The position numbers and the translations under genes are program-made. A stretch of DNA of 64,000 nt from an uncultured Dysgonomonas sp. (GTDB lineage Bacteria; Bacteroidota; Bacteroidia; Bacteroidales; Dysgonomonadaceae), in the NCBI RefSeq assembly GCF_934668725.1, contig NZ_CAKUOF010000009.1, positions 62,001-126,000 of the forward strand, given 5' to 3'. Below the pieces are notes generated by a model. That model had not been told where the DNA came from. It worked only from the letters and a program-made list of their open reading frames with translations, and made no database searches. This document shows positions 34,888-43,223 of this stretch, piece after piece; within the stretch, counting starts at the first letter, position 1, and each line of letters opens with the position of its first letter.

Positions 34888-35244
34888 TTTACTTTAAGTT
34901 ATTATTCTGGAAAATTCAATAGAAATAAACCATTATGAGGAGAAAAATATACTTATAAACAGATTTTATAAATAGGGAAGCAAGATAGTCAAATATTCTG
35001 AATTTATTTAATGAGAAAGCGAAATATATAGATAGAATTGATTGATGTCAGGATGATAAAATCAATTACTCAAAGTATAAAAGATGAAATTAAAAAATAA
35101 ATCACATTTAACATAGGGTTTTTATTTCCTGAGCGATCATATTAGTACAAGCAGGTATTGAATGCAGCCTTATTAAATATAAGTATTGACTGCAGCTATA
35201 CAGCTTTAGTAAAGATATTAAATCAACAATTAAATAATACCATT
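34888..35244. other. 357-bp divergent gap upstream of the CarboxypepD_reg gene
   Basis: No coding frame is supported: the open frame from a TTG at 35158 is only the upstream extension of the gene starting at 35245. The gap is AT-rich and contains the 14-base direct repeats at 35155-35196. No exact TAnnTTTG was found on either strand. Confidence 0.5.
35155..35196 (+). repeat. Pair of 14-base direct repeats
   Basis: GTATTGAATGCAGC (35155-35168) and GTATTGACTGCAGC (35183-35196) match at 13 of 14 bases with a 28-bp period, 49 bp before the start codon at 35245. They could be a regulator site for that gene. Confidence 0.4.
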
Positions 35245-36501
35245 ATGAAAACGACAGGCAAACAAATAGCATGGTTTCTTCTTATCCTCTTTTTAGCTCT
35301 TGGGATTACTCCAGTATCGGCACAAAACGAATCTCATTATATTTCGGTTAGTGGGGTTATAAAAGATAAGAAATCAAAAAAGAAACTTGAATATGTAAAT
35401 GTATCTGTTCCCGGAACAGGCATAGGAACCGTGACGAATGAAGATGGCGAATTTCTGATCAAGATAAATGACTCTATTGATGCCAAGTCGATTGAGATAT
35501 CACATATGGGTTATTCTAATTACAGATTACCTATCAACAAACGTACAACTACAGGTGTAGAGATACTTTTAAACGCCAATGTGAATCTACTGAATGAAGT
35601 TGTTGTAGAATCGATGGAACCTCTCGATCTGGTAAGGAAAGCTATTCAGCGGATTGGAAGTAACTATTGTCCCGAAGCCAATCTTATGACAGGTTTTTAT
35701 CGTGAAACAATTAAAAAAGGACGTAACTATATCAATATTTCGGAGGCGGTAATAGACATTTATAAAACTCCTTATACCGAGGAGGGGGTTAAACAAGACA
35801 GGGTGCAGATCGAGAAAGGACGTAAACTGTTGAGTCAAAAATCGGGAGATACGCTTGCCGTAAAGTTGATTGGAGGTCCTAACCTGTCGGTGTATCTCGA
35901 TATAGCCAAGAATCCGGAATTATTACTTGATAAAGAAACATTATCCTGCTATAAATTCAAAATGGAAGAATCGGTAATGATAGATGAACGCCCACACTTT
36001 GTGGTGAGTTTTGCTCCCCAAGTCAATCTGCCTTATGCACTTTACTATGGTAGGCTATATATTGACAAGCAAAGCATTGCTTTTACACGTGCCGAATTCA
36101 GCCTAAGTATGGATGACAAGAATAAGGCGACTCAGGCTATTTTGAAGAAAAAACCTTATAATTTGCGCTTCAAACCCGAAGAAGTTTCATTTCTGGTAAA
36201 TTACAAATTGCGTGATGGTATCAGTTATCTGAACTATATCCGTAGCGAATTTAAGTTCAAATGTGATTGGAAGCGTAGGTTGTTTTCTACCAATTACACT
36301 ATTATATCAGAAATGGTGGTTACCGGAGGAAAGGTTGGTAATGTAGACAATATTCCGGCTAAACTCTCATTCAAGCAAAGTCAATCACTTTCGGATAATG
36401 TAAGTAGTTTTAGAGATGCTAATTTCTGGGAAGACTATAATATTATAGAACCTTCAGAATCGTTGGAATCTGCGGTAAATAAACTCAAAAAACAATACTA
36501 A
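35245..36501 (+). CDS. CarboxypepD_reg-like domain protein without TonB barrel (paralogue A)
   Basis: 418 residues. Signal peptide MKTTGKQIAWFLLILFLALGITPVSAQ, then a CarboxypepD_reg-like domain (about 32-118: VSGVIKDKKSKKKLEYVNVSVPGTGIGTVTNEDGEFLIKI, then LNEVVVESM). The remaining 300 residues (from DLVRKAIQRIGSNYCPEANLMTGFYRETIKKGRNYINISEAVIDIYKTPY) have no TonB-receptor features but are clearly homologous to the C-terminal two thirds of the protein at 38077. An upstream in-frame TTG exists, but the ATG at 35245 gives a proper signal peptide. Function unknown; probably periplasmic or outer-membrane associated. It may be regulated with the sigma/FecR genes that follow. Confidence 0.8.
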   Translation: MKTTGKQIAWFLLILFLALGITPVSAQNESHYISVSGVIKDKKSKKKLEYVNVSVPGTGIGTVTNEDGEFLIKINDSIDAKSIEISHMGYSNYRLPINKRTTTGVEILLNANVNLLNEVVVESMEPLDLVRKAIQRIGSNYCPEANLMTGFYRETIKKGRNYINISEAVIDIYKTPYTEEGVKQDRVQIEKGRKLLSQKSGDTLAVKLIGGPNLSVYLDIAKNPELLLDKETLSCYKFKMEESVMIDERPHFVVSFAPQVNLPYALYYGRLYIDKQSIAFTRAEFSLSMDDKNKATQAILKKKPYNLRFKPEEVSFLVNYKLRDGISYLNYIRSEFKFKCDWKRRLFSTNYTIISEMVVTGGKVGNVDNIPAKLSFKQSQSLSDNVSSFRDANFWEDYNIIEPSESLESAVNKLKKQY

Positions 36502-36635
36502 CCATGAGTGTGTTGCTAGATTTATTACTATATTCACTTCTGTTGATATTGTCTTAAAAAGTGACCTGGTTCACCTGCAAAGAAGAGAGTATTAGTATTA
36601 AAAAGATTTCTGAAACAACCTGTTATCCTGGATTT

Positions 36636-37187
36636 ATGCTAAACGATTTTTTTATAGTTAAAAAGATAAAAGAGGGAGATATAAAAGTCTTTGAAGGAGT
36701 CTTCAGACGCTATTATTCTCCCCTTTGTCTCTATGCTGCCGGAATAACAGGACGAACAGATATTGCAGAGGAGATCATACAGGACTTGTTTTATGTATTG
36801 TGGCGTGATCGTGAAGGCTTGCAGATATTTACATCTTTAAACGGGTATTTATACGGAGCAGTACGTAACCGCTCGCTTCAATACTGTGAACATCGACAGG
36901 TGAGGGATCGACATAAGGATAAAACAATTTCCGCGAAGGTCGAAATTTCAGACTCTACTCCCGAAGAGCAACTGGAATATAAAGAACTGGAAGAGCTGAT
37001 CAATAAAACTTTAGGTAAGATGCCCGAACGCAGACTCAGGATATTCAGAATGCAGCGTTTCGAAGGGAGAAAATATGTAGAAATAGCAAACATATTATCG
37101 ATATCAATAAAAACGGTAGAGGCGGAGATGACAAAAGCTCTTCAATCGTTACGAAAAGAAATTGAGAATTATACTCAAATATTATGA
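36636..37187 (+). CDS. FecI-like ECF sigma factor
   Basis: 183-residue ECF sigma of the Bacteroidetes FecI type. Region 2: VFEGVFRRYYSPLCLYAAGITGRTDIAEEIIQDLFYVLWRDRE (about 18-62), then SLNGYLYGAVRNRSLQYCEH. Region 4: LEELINKTLGKMPERRLRIFRMQRFEGRKYVEIANILSISIKTVEAEMTKALQSLRKEI (about 122-175). The frame is open from a GTG at 36561, but the ATG at 36636 (MLNDFFIVKKIKEGD) matches the normal N-terminus. The stop overlaps the FecR start by four bases (ATGA), so the two are translationally coupled. It is released when its FecR partner receives a signal. Confidence 0.92.
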   Translation: MLNDFFIVKKIKEGDIKVFEGVFRRYYSPLCLYAAGITGRTDIAEEIIQDLFYVLWRDREGLQIFTSLNGYLYGAVRNRSLQYCEHRQVRDRHKDKTISAKVEISDSTPEEQLEYKELEELINKTLGKMPERRLRIFRMQRFEGRKYVEIANILSISIKTVEAEMTKALQSLRKEIENYTQIL

Positions 37188-38038
37188 CTCAGATAGAAAA
37201 AAATAATACTAGTACCGACAAGGCATGGAATCAACTTTATAGCCGTTTGGCTGAAGATGGATTACTGCTTGAAACGGAAACTCATAAAAGAACCTTTTTA
37301 CGTTCGAAAACGTTTAAATGGGTGGCAAGTATTGCTATACTCTTGGTTAGTATTGCAGCACTATCTATAGCTGTCAGTCATAACCTGAAAGAGAGACAGC
37401 TACTTTCGTTATATAATGAAAAAGATGAAGCTACTTTGGTCACTACGCTTGAAGATGGATCTATAGTATATCTGGCAGATCAAACATCGCTAAAATACCC
37501 TGAGCATTTCGAGAGAGAAAGACGAGAAGTATTTCTTCAGGGAAACGCGTTTTTCGATGTCAAAGGAAATCGGAAACGTCCGTTTTTAATAGAAACAGAC
37601 CTTATACAGGTCGAGGTGCTTGGTACAGCTTTTAATGTAAAGGGTAGGGATAACGACAATTTTTCGCTATCGGTAGACCGTGGTGAGGTGAAGGTCACTT
37701 TAAAGAAAACAGGGCAAAGTATATATGTGAAAGCAGGTGAGACGGGATTACTTCGTTCTGACGAGTTGCATATCATGCCAACCAAAGATGCAGATCAATT
37801 TTACAGCTATACAAGGCAAATACAATTTAAGGACGAGCGTCTGGCAGATGTGGTTCGCGTTATAAACAGGAATAGCGAAGGTGTTCAACTGGAGGTTGCT
37901 CCCGGTCTTGAGAATCGCTTGTTGACCGTTAGCTTTTCCAATGATTCGGCGTCTTCTATGGCTCAACTTATCTGTATGGCACTCAATCTCGATTGTATCA
38001 GGCAAGAAGATAAAATTCGTATTTCGGAATCAAAATAA
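37184..38038 (+). CDS. FecR-family anti-sigma/transducer protein
   Basis: 284 residues: a cytosolic N-terminus of about 45 residues that should hold the sigma factor, one membrane helix (about 46-68, WVASIAILLVSIAALSIAVS), then the periplasmic FecR domain (about 85-180, TTLEDGSIVYLADQTSLKYPEHFERERREVFLQGNAFFDV ... GTAFNVKG ... VDRGEVKVTLKKTGQSIYVKAGETG). The C-terminal DUF4974/STN-like domain (QIQFKDERLADVVRVINRNSEGVQLEV) normally meets the N-terminal STN domain of the outer-membrane partner. That partner is presumably the protein at 38077, which starts 38 bp later. Confidence 0.92.
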   Translation: MTQIEKNNTSTDKAWNQLYSRLAEDGLLLETETHKRTFLRSKTFKWVASIAILLVSIAALSIAVSHNLKERQLLSLYNEKDEATLVTTLEDGSIVYLADQTSLKYPEHFERERREVFLQGNAFFDVKGNRKRPFLIETDLIQVEVLGTAFNVKGRDNDNFSLSVDRGEVKVTLKKTGQSIYVKAGETGLLRSDELHIMPTKDADQFYSYTRQIQFKDERLADVVRVINRNSEGVQLEVAPGLENRLLTVSFSNDSASSMAQLICMALNLDCIRQEDKIRISESK

Positions 38039-38051
38039 GAGCCTGGCTCTT
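38037..38051 (+). repeat. Perfect palindrome overlapping the FecR stop codon
   Basis: AAGAGCCTGGCTCTT, with the TAA stop as its beginning. It has the same length and outer AAG/CTT bases as the TAAGGTC family but different inner bases. It lies in the 38-bp gap between fecR and the STN gene. Confidence 0.5.
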
Positions 38052-38076
38052 ACTTAACCTTACTTAAAATGTCAAT

Positions 38077-39639
38077 ATGAAAAGGGTGGTTCAGTATCTT
38101 GTTCCTCACATTATTCTACTGTTTTTACTGTGTTTTGTGGTAATAACAGCTTGGGGTAATAATGGAGAAGATATTTTGAATCGCAAGATTATTTTGTCAA
38201 AAAATAAAGGAACGGTTTATCAGCTGTTGAAAGAAGTCTCCGATAAGTCGGGCTACCTCTTTATTTATGACAGCCAGGTTATCGATAACGATAAGACCGT
38301 TAAAATCCAGAAAAAAGAATATACTTTACGTGATGCAATCTATGCTATTACAAATAACGACCATCTGAATATAAAGATTGTAGGTAATCATATCCTACTC
38401 AATCAGCAGCAAGAGCCTGATATTGTTGTAGCTCCTGTTATAAAAGCAAGAGCGGAAGAGAAAGACAGCATCAGATATCTGACATTGGGCGGAACCTTAA
38501 TTGATGGCATTAGTGGTGAACCTATAGCTTATGGAGCTATCGGAGTCTTAAATTACTCTATCGGAACGATCAGTAATCAGAATGGTGATTTCCGCCTTAT
38601 TGTGCCCGATTCTTTAACAGGCTCAAAATTGAAGCTTTCACATGTCGGTTATCAATCACAAGAAATTGAGTTGTCGTTTCTCACAGAACAGCATATTGTT
38701 TTCACCCTTTCTCCTAAAGTTATACCCTTGCAGGAAGTCGTGGTGCGTATTGTAAATCCGGCAGAAGTACTGCGTAATATGTGGCTTAAACGAGGTGAGA
38801 ATTACTCGAATACCCCTGTACATATAACTGCCTTTTACAGAGAAGGGATAACTCATAAAAATAAGAACTTGAGTCTGACCGAAGCAGTCCTCGAAATATA
38901 TAAAACAGGCTATCAGAGTGGTGATAAAAGCGATCAGGTGAAATTACTTAAGATGCGTCGGATAGTTGATCAGCAAAGAGCCGATACTCTTCTAACTAAA
39001 ATGAAGTCAGGCATCAGTTCGGCTTTACTTTTGGATTTGGTAAAAGGTGATACGCCCGGATTCCTCGATCCTTTAAAAAACTCATCTTATATCTACAGGC
39101 ATTCCGACATAACAGTTCTTGATGGCAGAACGGTCAATGTGATTGCTTTCGAACAAAATCAAGGTGATGATGAACCCTTATATCGTGGAGACTTGTATAT
39201 TGATGCAGAGAATAATGCATTGTTGCAGGCTAACTTTGAAGTTCACCCCGATCATATAAAAAAAGCGACAGATATACTTATTGTCAAAAAAAGCCCTCAA
39301 ATTAATATTATTGCAGATAAAGTAACTTATCTAGTCTCTTATAAGCCGATTAACGGGATTTATTATATCAGTCATATTCGAGGAGACTTACATTTTAAGG
39401 TGAGAAAAAAGAACAGACTCTTCAGTTCACCCTTGCACATGTGGTTTGAGATGGTAAATTGCGAAACCGATATATCGGATGACTCTCGTTTTGCACGGAA
39501 CGAAAGACTGGCTACTCAGAATATATTCTCAGATACTTCATTTGAATATGACTCCGATTTTTGGGGTCACTTCAATGTTATTATGCAGGAAGACAAATTA
39601 AAAGAATCGGTTTTGCAGATTCTTAAAAAGAACAAGTAA
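38077..39639 (+). CDS. STN plus CarboxypepD_reg protein without TonB barrel (paralogue B)
   Basis: 520 residues. Signal segment (MKRVVQYLVPHIILLFLLCFVVITAWG), STN domain (about 36-115: LLKEVSDKSGYLFIYDSQVIDNDKTVKIQKKEYTLRDAIYAI, then GNHILL), CarboxypepD_reg-like domain (about 132-222: LGGTLIDGISGEPIAYGAIGVLNYSIGTISNQNGDFRLIVP, ending LQEVVVRI). The C-terminal part (NPAEVLRNMWLKRGENYSNTPVHITAFYREGI ... SLTEAVLEIYKTGYQ ... SDFWGHFNVI) is homologous to paralogue A. In FecI/FecR systems this position belongs to a TonB receptor, but here plug and barrel are absent. It may be a dedicated signal protein for the FecR upstream. Function unknown. Confidence 0.82.
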   Translation: MKRVVQYLVPHIILLFLLCFVVITAWGNNGEDILNRKIILSKNKGTVYQLLKEVSDKSGYLFIYDSQVIDNDKTVKIQKKEYTLRDAIYAITNNDHLNIKIVGNHILLNQQQEPDIVVAPVIKARAEEKDSIRYLTLGGTLIDGISGEPIAYGAIGVLNYSIGTISNQNGDFRLIVPDSLTGSKLKLSHVGYQSQEIELSFLTEQHIVFTLSPKVIPLQEVVVRIVNPAEVLRNMWLKRGENYSNTPVHITAFYREGITHKNKNLSLTEAVLEIYKTGYQSGDKSDQVKLLKMRRIVDQQRADTLLTKMKSGISSALLLDLVKGDTPGFLDPLKNSSYIYRHSDITVLDGRTVNVIAFEQNQGDDEPLYRGDLYIDAENNALLQANFEVHPDHIKKATDILIVKKSPQINIIADKVTYLVSYKPINGIYYISHIRGDLHFKVRKKNRLFSSPLHMWFEMVNCETDISDDSRFARNERLATQNIFSDTSFEYDSDFWGHFNVIMQEDKLKESVLQILKKNK

Positions 39640-39642
39640 GAT

Positions 39643-40026
39643 TTACCCTAATGGTTTTATAAAAGACCAGTGAGTCTGGATGATTTGCCACTGACCGTTA
39701 TTCAACTTGTATACTTCGGTGCAGTTCCATTTGTACACATTGTCCCCTTCGTGTGAAATCAGGTTGAATGTAAGGACTGCCATTTCATCCGTAGCATTAA
39801 CAAGAGGGTTTATCATTTCGCATTTTTCAACATGAACTGTACCTCTTAACTCTTCATAATAAGCCTTCACTTGACTATAACCGTCTAACCTTTTTTCGAA
39901 GAAAGGATCAAAATAAGTCATATCCGGTGCGTAGAGATTTAGATATACGTCGGGATTACCTTTATTCCATTCCTCTAATGCTGCTTTTTCTAAAGCAATG
40001 ATTGTATTTGCAATATCTGTATTCAT
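39643..40026 (-). CDS. NTF2-like / DUF4440-type small protein
   Basis: 127 residues with the cone-shaped NTF2-like/SnoaL pattern: an N-terminal helix (IIALEKAALEEWNKGNPDVYLNLYAPDMTYFDPFF), then strands including KCEMINPLVNATDEMAVLTFNLISHEG and YKWNCTEVYKLNNGQWQIIQTHWSFIKP. Such proteins are often annotated as nuclear-transport-factor-2-like; many have no known activity. The ATG at 40026 is preferred over a TTG at 40047, which would overlap the VOC gene. It follows that gene by 10 bp and ends 3 bp from the converging STN gene. Confidence 0.75.
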   Translation of the reverse strand: MNTDIANTIIALEKAALEEWNKGNPDVYLNLYAPDMTYFDPFFEKRLDGYSQVKAYYEELRGTVHVEKCEMINPLVNATDEMAVLTFNLISHEGDNVYKWNCTEVYKLNNGQWQIIQTHWSFIKPLG

Positions 40027-40036
40027 AATCAAATTG

Positions 40037-40420
40037 TTATTCTGCAATAAGTTCTACTCTATTATTGTCTATATCCAATACTACGCTTTCGAAGTAACCA
40101 TCTCCGCTTGTTCTGGGTTCACCCGCTATTTTATACCCATCGGCTCTTAAGCGTTCGGTCAACTCCAATACCTGATCTTTAGTTCCCACTGTAAAGGCAA
40201 AGTGACATAATCCAAGAGACTCAACCTCTACTTTGTTGGTTATATCCTTGCGTCTCATAATTTCGAGAGTAGTATCTCCTTCGAATGTAATGAAATACGA
40301 TTCAAAACCTTTTGTTGGGTTTACGTATTTAGCATTCGAAATACCACCGAAATAAGTCGTATAAAACTCTTTCATTTGCTCCAGATTCTCTGTCCAGACA
40401 GCTATATGTCCTATTCTCAT
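40037..40420 (-). CDS. VOC-family (glyoxalase/bleomycin-resistance fold) protein
   Basis: 127-residue vicinal-oxygen-chelate protein. The first beta-alpha-beta-beta-beta unit reads MRIGHIAVWTENLEQMKEFYTTYFGG and YESYFITFEG-like strands with ITFEGDTTLEIMRR. The second begins LGLCHFAFTVGTKDQVLELTERLRADGYKI and ends VVLDIDNNRVELIAE. Candidate metal ligands H5, E54-region Glu, H73-region His and the final Glu sit in the usual places for a glyoxalase-I-like metal site. Substrate unknown. It is between AlkD-like and NTF2-like genes on the same strand with short gaps, probably one operon. Confidence 0.85.
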   Translation of the reverse strand: MRIGHIAVWTENLEQMKEFYTTYFGGISNAKYVNPTKGFESYFITFEGDTTLEIMRRKDITNKVEVESLGLCHFAFTVGTKDQVLELTERLRADGYKIAGEPRTSGDGYFESVVLDIDNNRVELIAE

Positions 40421-40439
40421 ATATGATTAATTTTTGATA

Positions 40440-41147
40440 TTATTTTTTCATAGCTTCTGCTCTCAAATCCTGAGGCATTTTTTCGATAGCATAACGTAAT
40501 GCCGTTCGGGGCATAATGGATTTCTTTGATATTACGTAATCAAATACTTCTTTTTGATGTGATTCACTGGCAGCTTTTAGCATCCATCCGTATCCTTTTT
40601 GTACTAAATCGTCTTTATCCAAAAGAAGTATGTCTGCAATCTCAAAAATGTCTTTTAGAAATAATCCTTTTCGAGCCGGAATTATCAGCGTTACAGCGGC
40701 TGCACGTTTTACCCAGCGATTACCTGACTTCGCCCATCCTTTTAACTTCGGGATGTATTGAGGATACATTTCAATAAATGTACCGATTGTATGGTTGCAT
40801 AAAGTATCGCACGAAGCCCAATTGTTTACATAAGTATTCACCCATTCTTCGAAAAAAACAAAATCACTGGGTTGGTAATTAGAATGAATGTAGTACGACC
40901 AATTACAGGCAATGAAAGATTCTTCGAGATACCCTGATTTCCATAATTCGCTGCACAATCCGAAAATAAATTCTTTAGGTTTATTCTGAATAATTGCAAA
41001 CGATTCCTTACTGATTTTATTGACTAGCGGCACTCGTACGCCATACGATTTTATTTCTTCTTTAAAGAAGTTTTGGCTATTGCTTTGGGTTTTCTCGTCA
41101 ACACTGTCTTCTAAAGCCTGACGAATCTCTGATACTATGTTTTCCAT
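40440..41147 (-). CDS. AlkD-like DNA alkylation repair protein
   Basis: 235-residue all-helical HEAT-like repeat protein of the DNA alkylation repair family (DNA glycosylase for N3- and N7-alkylpurines in Bacillus AlkD). Landmarks: YGVRVPLVNKISKESFAII (about 34-52), LWKSGYLEESFIACNW, VNNWASCDTLCNHTIG (catalytic-site Trp and Asp region), SGNRWVKRAAAVTLIIPARKG and DLVQKGYGWMLKAASESHQKEVFDYV. Length is normal. It is the first gene of a three-gene minus operon; the palindrome repeat at 41228-41258 lies about 80 bp upstream. Confidence 0.9.
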   Translation of the reverse strand: MENIVSEIRQALEDSVDEKTQSNSQNFFKEEIKSYGVRVPLVNKISKESFAIIQNKPKEFIFGLCSELWKSGYLEESFIACNWSYYIHSNYQPSDFVFFEEWVNTYVNNWASCDTLCNHTIGTFIEMYPQYIPKLKGWAKSGNRWVKRAAAVTLIIPARKGLFLKDIFEIADILLLDKDDLVQKGYGWMLKAASESHQKEVFDYVISKKSIMPRTALRYAIEKMPQDLRAEAMKK

Positions 41148-41227
41148 TCCGTTGTTGCTTTATTTATAAGTAATGTAAAAGTTATACTACTTTATATAAG
41201 GATCAGAGGATTTATTTATTTTATTTG

Positions 41228-41258
41228 CCAAAGCAATAGATAGGTCTTAGACCTTAAA
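41228..41258 (-). repeat. Long-form copy of the dispersed palindrome upstream of the AlkD-like gene
   Basis: Core TAGGTCTTAGACCTT (41241-41255). The flanks are CCAAAGCAATAGA before and AAA after. About 24 of 31 bases match the copy at 50259-50289. Confidence 0.6.
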
Positions 41259-41292
41259 GATAAGACTAAATTATATAATGAGCAAAAAAAAT

Positions 41293-41321
41293 AAGGAACT
41301 ATCTTTCTGGGATAATTCCTT
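41293..41321 (-). terminator. Terminator of the hdr-flx operon
   Basis: Eleven-base arms (41293-41303 and 41311-41321, AAGGAACTATC against GATAATTCCTT, one mismatch) with a 7-base loop. On the minus strand it runs into ATTTTTTTTGC. It lies 29 bp after the flxA stop. Confidence 0.85.
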
Positions 41322-41349
41322 GTGTTGATCTGTTTTAGATGCCTGTATT

Positions 41350-42189
41350 TTAGTATTCCGCAGGCAAAGCTTCTAACTCAACTTTAGAAAATACAGGACC
41401 ATCTTTGCATACATATTGGCTACCGACATTACAACGTCCGCATTTACCTACTCCGCATTTCATACGGTTTTCTAAAGTCGTGTAGATGTTTTCGTCGGTA
41501 AATCCTAGCTTCTCCAGTACAGGAAAAGTAAACTTAATCATAATAGGAGGGCCACAAACAATGGCTACTGTATTTTCGGGTGAAGGATTCATTTTTTCCA
41601 ATACAGAAGGAACGAAGCCCACTTCGCCTTTCCAATCGGAGGTTTCGCCTCCCGGATCTACAGTGGTAACCAATCGTACATCGGGTCTTTCTTCCCAGTC
41701 TTTTAGCTCGTGTTTGTAAACCAGATCAGCTACCGACTTAGCCCCATATAGAATACTCACATCTCCAAAATTCTCGCGTGTATCTAAAGCATTCCAAATC
41801 ACGCAACGCATCGGTGGCAAAGCAATACCGCCGGCAATAAACAGGAGGTTTTTACCCTTCCATTCGTCCATTGGAAAAGTGTTACCAAAAGGCCCCCTGA
41901 ATCCCATGGTTTGACCTTCTTCCAATTTAGCTAAAGCAGATGTCACTTTTCCGGTTTCGCGGAAAGTACATTCTATATATCCTTTGCGAGTAGGGGAGGA
42001 GGCGATACAAAAAGTGCTTTCGCCTTCACCAAAAGCAGAATATTCACCAAACTGTCCGGCTTTAAACTCGAAATTTTTTCCGGCTTCTTCATCCTTGAAC
42101 TTCAAGCGGAAAGTTTTTACCCCGGGAGCTTCCTGAGTAATTTTCTCAACGATCATTAAATGGGGAAGATATATATTTGAATTATCCAT
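41350..42189 (-). CDS. flxA: FAD/NAD(P)H-binding flavin oxidoreductase subunit FlxA-like
   Basis: 279 residues of the ferredoxin-reductase superfamily, as in sulfhydrogenase gamma and FlxA. FAD domain: residues about 12-100 (EAPGVKTFRLKFKDEE, GQFGEYSAFGEGESTFCIASSPTRKGYIECTFRETGKVTSALAKLEEGQTMGFRGPFGNTFP). NAD domain: about 108-225 (LLFIAGGIALPPMRCVIW, VAIVCGPPIMIKF). The C-terminal Cys motif ENRMKCGVGKCGRCNVGSQYVCKDGPVF binds a [2Fe-2S] cluster. It is the NADH entry point of the Flx-Hdr complex. Last gene of the operon; a strong terminator follows. Confidence 0.9.
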   Translation of the reverse strand: MDNSNIYLPHLMIVEKITQEAPGVKTFRLKFKDEEAGKNFEFKAGQFGEYSAFGEGESTFCIASSPTRKGYIECTFRETGKVTSALAKLEEGQTMGFRGPFGNTFPMDEWKGKNLLFIAGGIALPPMRCVIWNALDTRENFGDVSILYGAKSVADLVYKHELKDWEERPDVRLVTTVDPGGETSDWKGEVGFVPSVLEKMNPSPENTVAIVCGPPIMIKFTFPVLEKLGFTDENIYTTLENRMKCGVGKCGRCNVGSQYVCKDGPVFSKVELEALPAEY

Positions 42190-42212
42190 ACTATTCTATG
42201 ATTTTAGCGTAT

Positions 42213-43220
42213 TTATAGTGATGCAATTTCGGTCAAATGTTCTGCAATATTCATATCCACAGGGCAAGCACGCGAGCATCTGCCACAGCCTGTACATCCT
42301 CTAACCGAAATGCGTTCGGGCATATAAGAGAACTTGTGTAAAAGGCGTTGTCTCCATCGTTGACTTTGTACTTCCCTTGGATTATGCCCCGAAGTGTGCA
42401 TCGTAAACAACGAGAAACCGCATGAATCCCAACACCGAAGCCTGTTTCCTGAACTTCCGTGTGCATCTTCCTGAATATCAAAGCAGGCACAGGTAGGGCA
42501 TACATAGGCACATGCTCCGCATCCCAAACAGCGTTCTGATTGTTGTTTCCAAACAGGGCTTTCGAACATCTTCGAGATCTTTTCTTGTAACTCGTCTAAG
42601 CTGAATTGAACAGGAACTTGTGCGAGATATTCTTCTTTATTTATATTGGGGTCAGCTTCGAAAAAACTGCTGTGCTTATCAGCAAGATATTTACCCTTTT
42701 CTGTAATTATTTCCGCCAGATAACCCTCTTTAATAGGAGTTAACAGAATATCGCTTCCTGCCGTATTTCCCGGACTGCCGTTAACGGATGTACAGAAACA
42801 AAACTCATCGCACTGAGTACAACTAACCGCAATGAGAGTAGTACGTTTCATCCTTTCGTTGAAAGGTAAATCGGGAGTATCCCAATTGAATATTCCGGAT
42901 AGAGGTTTGAATCCGGCTGCATCACATGGGTGAATTCCGAAAACAACAGTTTCGGGGATAGATGTTGTCTCAAAATTTTGAAGCGTCACATCTCCATTCT
43001 CTTTTTTGTACGAAAATAACTTCTCAGTAGGGGGAAATGCAACCGCTTTGGCCGATTGGGTTGTTTGTATATGATCCATAGAAATTTCTTCCACAGATGT
43101 TATCTGTTTGTAGTCGGTCTTATCTCCCTTTGCAACAGGAGCATAAATCTGACTTCCTTCATTATTCAATTTAGTGAGCCAATTCATTAATGAATTGTGG
43201 CTTATATACTTTTTTTCCAT
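42213..43220 (-). CDS. flxB: Fe-S subunit FlxB-like (HydB/AsrA family)
   Basis: 335 residues. The N-terminal about 200 residues resemble sulfhydrogenase beta / anaerobic sulfite reductase A (VVFGIHPCDAAGFKPLSGIF, then VSCTQCDEFCFCTSVNGSPGNTAGSDILLTPI). Two [4Fe-4S] ferredoxin motifs follow: CLGCGACAYVCPTCACFD (about 232-249) and CTGCGRCSRACPVDMNIAEH (about 308-327). It carries electrons from the FlxA flavin towards FlxC/FlxD. It starts 3 bp after flxC stops, and flxA begins 23 bp later. Confidence 0.9.
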   Translation of the reverse strand: MEKKYISHNSLMNWLTKLNNEGSQIYAPVAKGDKTDYKQITSVEEISMDHIQTTQSAKAVAFPPTEKLFSYKKENGDVTLQNFETTSIPETVVFGIHPCDAAGFKPLSGIFNWDTPDLPFNERMKRTTLIAVSCTQCDEFCFCTSVNGSPGNTAGSDILLTPIKEGYLAEIITEKGKYLADKHSSFFEADPNINKEEYLAQVPVQFSLDELQEKISKMFESPVWKQQSERCLGCGACAYVCPTCACFDIQEDAHGSSGNRLRCWDSCGFSLFTMHTSGHNPREVQSQRWRQRLLHKFSYMPERISVRGCTGCGRCSRACPVDMNIAEHLTEIASL

Positions 43221-43223
43221 AAT

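Noticed and set aside
36561..36635. GTG start for the FecI-like sigma factor
   Set aside because: The extra 25 residues precede the normal sigma N-terminus; the ATG at 36636 fits family length.
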